Part shown: in pieces, positions 6,246-8,235 of the stretch
Numbering within the stretch: the stretch's first letter is position 1
Layout of the letters: each line of letters starts with the position of its first letter
DNA from: Candidatus Babelota bacterium
GTDB taxonomy: Bacteria > Babelota > Babeliae > Babelales > JAUPTZ01
Direction: 5' to 3'
NCBI GenBank assembly: GCA_030917105.1
Contig: JAUPVI010000041.1
Location: forward strand, 1 to 8,235
Length of the DNA stretch: 8,235 nt
Position numbers and translations under genes: made by a program
The notes under the pieces: generated by a model
Database searches by the model: none
Told to the model about the DNA's origin: nothing
Seen by the model: the letters and a program-made list of their open reading frames with translations, nothing else

Positions 6246-7526
6246 ATGTATAAAAGTCGTGAATATCACTCGCGATATATTGAAGAAGAAGTCCGTTATG
6301 CTGCCAAAAATAGCAAGGTTGTTCTCATTGTCGGGGCACGCCAGGTAGGAAAAAGTACCCTGTTGGAGAATTTATTTCCTGATTATCCAGTGATCACATT
6401 TAATCCGCTTGAAGACGTAAAGTCGGCACGGAAAGATCCAGCATTCTTCTTAAGTCAATTTGATGGCCCAGTTATTCTTGATGAGATTCAGTTTGCCCCG
6501 GAACTTTTGGCATATATAAAGATTAAAGTGGACCAGTCAGGCGCTATGGGCCAGTATTTTTTGACTGGTTCTCAGAATCTGAGCGTACTCAAGAGCGTCG
6601 CAGAAAGTATGGCGGGAAGGGTGGTAATCATCGAACTGACCCCCATGATAATTTATGAGGTAGCACAAAATTTTTCCATGACGAATTCAGGGGCCAGCCC
6701 TAAGCACTGGCTTGAGCATTATCTTACTAATCCCCAAAGTGTTATTTTACAAGCAGGGGGTACTGTCTCGGGCATGGTTCTTACAGAAGCGGTGTGGCGC
6801 GGTGGGTACCCGGGTGTTCTGGGAAAGGATGAGCGTTGGTTTAGCCGCTATTTTTCTGGTTATTTAAAGACGTATATCGAGCGTGACGTACGCACTCAGA
6901 CTGACGTTGAACAGCTCATGAAGTTTGAGCACTTTGTGGCATTGCTTGCGGCGCTTACGGCAAAAGAAATTAATTATACTGAGTTGGGGCGTGATATAGC
7001 GGCTCACGGGTCGACTGCACGGCGCTGGCTTGAAATTGTCCGAGCGACGTATTTGTGGCGCGATGTGAGTCCATTTGTTGGCAATACCATTAAGCGCGTG
7101 ACGACAAAAACAAAAGGCTACTTTATTGATACTGGTTTTGCATGTCAGCTATTGCGTATCACATCGCCCGAGCATCTTTTGGGTCATCCAATGTTTGGTT
7201 TTTTGTTTGAAACGTACATAAGCAATATGCTTTTTTCTGTGCTACAGGCCGTGCCATTTTCTGTGGGCCAGTATCATTGGCGTACAAATGGCGGTGCTGA
7301 GGTCGATCTGGTACTTGAGCATGGTAACGCGCTCTACCCTATTGAAATAAAAGTGAGCAGCGTTCTCGGCAAGCACGATGCGCGAGGGCTGAGGGCATTT
7401 CGCGAAACGTATGCAAGTGGGCCACAAAAAGTAATGCCTGGCATTATTGTGTACAGCGGGGCTGACTGTTATTGGGTTGAGCCTGATGTTTTGGCAGTGC
7501 CGTGGAACTTGCTGATGCGTTCGTAA
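6246..7526 (+). CDS. AAA_14/DUF4143 ATPase with PD-(D/E)xK-like C-terminus
   Basis: This 426-residue protein belongs to the widespread AAA_14-DUF4143 family of P-loop ATPases, whose biological role is poorly known. The ATPase part has Walker A GARQVGKST (30-38), Walker B VILDE (76-80) and a sensor-like TGSQN (107-111), followed by MAGRVVIIELTPM. DUF4143 follows with the hallmarks WRGGYPGVL (184-192), YLKTYIERDVR (206-216), a winged-helix-like segment at about 238-270 and GYFIDTGFACQLL (291-303). The C-terminus carries GAEVDLVLE and IEIK (D354, E367, K369), the pattern of the PD-(D/E)xK nuclease fold. Whether it cuts DNA is not known. Length is typical for the family. ATG 6246 fits the family's usual N-terminus. 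The open frame extends upstream into sbcC, but that part does not resemble the family. GGGG at 6237-6240 is a weak ribosome-binding site five bases away. It lies 76 bases after sbcC, on the same strand, behind a long inverted repeat. Confidence 0.9.
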   Translation: MYKSREYHSRYIEEEVRYAAKNSKVVLIVGARQVGKSTLLENLFPDYPVITFNPLEDVKSARKDPAFFLSQFDGPVILDEIQFAPELLAYIKIKVDQSGAMGQYFLTGSQNLSVLKSVAESMAGRVVIIELTPMIIYEVAQNFSMTNSGASPKHWLEHYLTNPQSVILQAGGTVSGMVLTEAVWRGGYPGVLGKDERWFSRYFSGYLKTYIERDVRTQTDVEQLMKFEHFVALLAALTAKEINYTELGRDIAAHGSTARRWLEIVRATYLWRDVSPFVGNTIKRVTTKTKGYFIDTGFACQLLRITSPEHLLGHPMFGFLFETYISNMLFSVLQAVPFSVGQYHWRTNGGAEVDLVLEHGNALYPIEIKVSSVLGKHDARGLRAFRETYASGPQKVMPGIIVYSGADCYWVEPDVLAVPWNLLMRS

Positions 7527-7542
7527 TTGCTACACTTTAAGC

Positions 7543-8235
7543 TTAATCTTTCTTGAAATACTCATGCCCTGTTGCAAGTGACCCGAGAAGGCCAATGGCG
7601 AGTGGAATAATCATGCCATTGCGTAAGGTGCGATGCCCCCTTTGTTTTTTAAGAAGTCTCAACGCTTCTGCCATTTTTTCGGGTGAGAGATTAAAATCTC
7701 TTTCAATTCTTGCGATATTTTCTTGCTGTGTGCCGTCGCTTCGTTGGGTGTTTGCATCGATAAGGCGTTGAGCAAGGGATTGACCGTTTGCATCTATGAT
7801 GCTGTTCAAGAATGTAGTTATTATATGGTCTTGGCGCTGGAGGTAGAGCATTGCCGATGCGAAGGCGACGGCTGTTCCACTAAAGCCAATGAGTGGCAGG
7901 GCAGAATGTTTGGTTAGTTTTGTCGGAGCAGAGGAGGAAATGATTGTTTGGGCGCTGTCGCCGCTGCCGTTCCCGAGAAGATTGCCGGCTGGTATCGGAG
8001 TGCTGACAATGTGATGTGGGCTGCTGGTACTACCAGTAGAAGCGCTACTGAAATCGAGAGCGTCGGACGTGTTGATTTTCGGCTTGGCTTTAGGGGACGG
8101 GCTTGTATTGGTGTCTGGCATTACCACCTTCGCTTTTGTGGCACTGGCTTGAGCGCGTTTGAGCGATTGTGTTTTTTCTATGCACCCGGCGGGGGGGGCG
8201 TCGCTTACATATTCGTTTATTGTGACTGGTGGCAT
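7543..8235 (-). CDS. Ser/Pro-rich two-helix membrane protein (5' end uncertain)
   Basis: This reading frame of 230 codons ends at TAA 7545-7543. The ATG at 8235 is the very last codon in the window, so no ribosome-binding site can be seen and the gene may begin further right. I do not recognise the protein. Residues 1-110 are low-complexity (Ser, Thr, Pro, Ala, Lys). A membrane helix lies at about 112-132, followed by a charged segment (133-206) with helical, coiled-coil-like stretches and basic RGHRTLRNG. A second helix follows at about 207-223, and then the tail GHEYFKKD. The basic inter-helix part suggests a cytoplasmic loop with both ends outside. The loop start DANGQSLAQRLIDANT (148-163) faintly resembles the hairpin loop of the two paralogues at 217-1340. 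Codons 13-15 contain eight C in a row (8198-8191). It converges with the ATPase gene across 16 bases, with no visible terminator. Confidence 0.65.
   Translation of the reverse strand: MPPVTINEYVSDAPPAGCIEKTQSLKRAQASATKAKVVMPDTNTSPSPKAKPKINTSDALDFSSASTGSTSSPHHIVSTPIPAGNLLGNGSGDSAQTIISSSAPTKLTKHSALPLIGFSGTAVAFASAMLYLQRQDHIITTFLNSIIDANGQSLAQRLIDANTQRSDGTQQENIARIERDFNLSPEKMAEALRLLKKQRGHRTLRNGMIIPLAIGLLGSLATGHEYFKKD

Noticed and set aside
1..8235. CRISPR arrays, tRNA, rRNA or insertion sequences
   Set aside because: I found no regularly spaced repeats, cloverleaf-like segments, rRNA-like stretches, transposase motifs or terminal repeats.

Overview
This 8.2 kb window comes from a bacterium and holds eight genes in four transcriptional blocks. 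I judge base composition to be close to half G+C by eye. The content is a drug-efflux-type transporter, small lineage-specific membrane or secreted proteins, an ankyrin-repeat protein, an orphan Rad50/SbcC-type ATPase and an AAA_14/DUF4143 ATPase. This mix would fit a host-associated lineage such as Dependentiae (TM6), but that placement is a weak inference: no rRNA, tRNA or universal marker gene is present.

Positions 2-1340 (+ strand) carry the 3' end of an MFS transporter gene (Bcr/CflA-like). Twenty bases later come two overlapping genes for paralogous small membrane proteins. Both have a signal peptide and a two-helix membrane hairpin, and they share a striking loop of the form IFFGxDExGRxFLKRxFxDKxTAI. 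Start/stop overlap (ATGA) couples the two. Neither matches a family I recognise.

Positions 1398-3235 (- strand) run in the order ankyrin-repeat protein, secreted Pro-rich/acidic protein, small protein with a basic linker. Gaps of about 110 bases separate them and only weak hairpins lie between, so they may be co-transcribed or partly independent. The first two look like surface or protein-interaction factors. The third is of unknown function.

Positions 3236-3448 are a divergent intergenic region with candidate promoter elements for both sides.

Positions 3449-7526 (+ strand) hold sbcC, a complete SMC-like ATPase with a zinc hook and no sbcD beside it. It is followed by an AAA_14/DUF4143 ATPase whose C-terminus shows a PD-(D/E)xK-like motif. 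Between them is a 76-base gap with a nearly complete 22-bp inverted repeat. Its left arm can alternatively pair with the probable ribosome-binding site of the ATPase gene, so it is a candidate RNA switch or operator.

Positions 7543-8235 (- strand) carry a gene convergent with the ATPase. It encodes a low-complexity Ser/Thr/Pro-rich region followed by two membrane helices, and its start lies at or beyond the window edge. It contains a run of eight C, a possible slippage site, and its inter-helix loop faintly resembles that of the tandem paralogues.

The most promising undescribed element is the paralogous membrane-hairpin family at 217-1340, followed by the switch-like repeat at 6188-6240.
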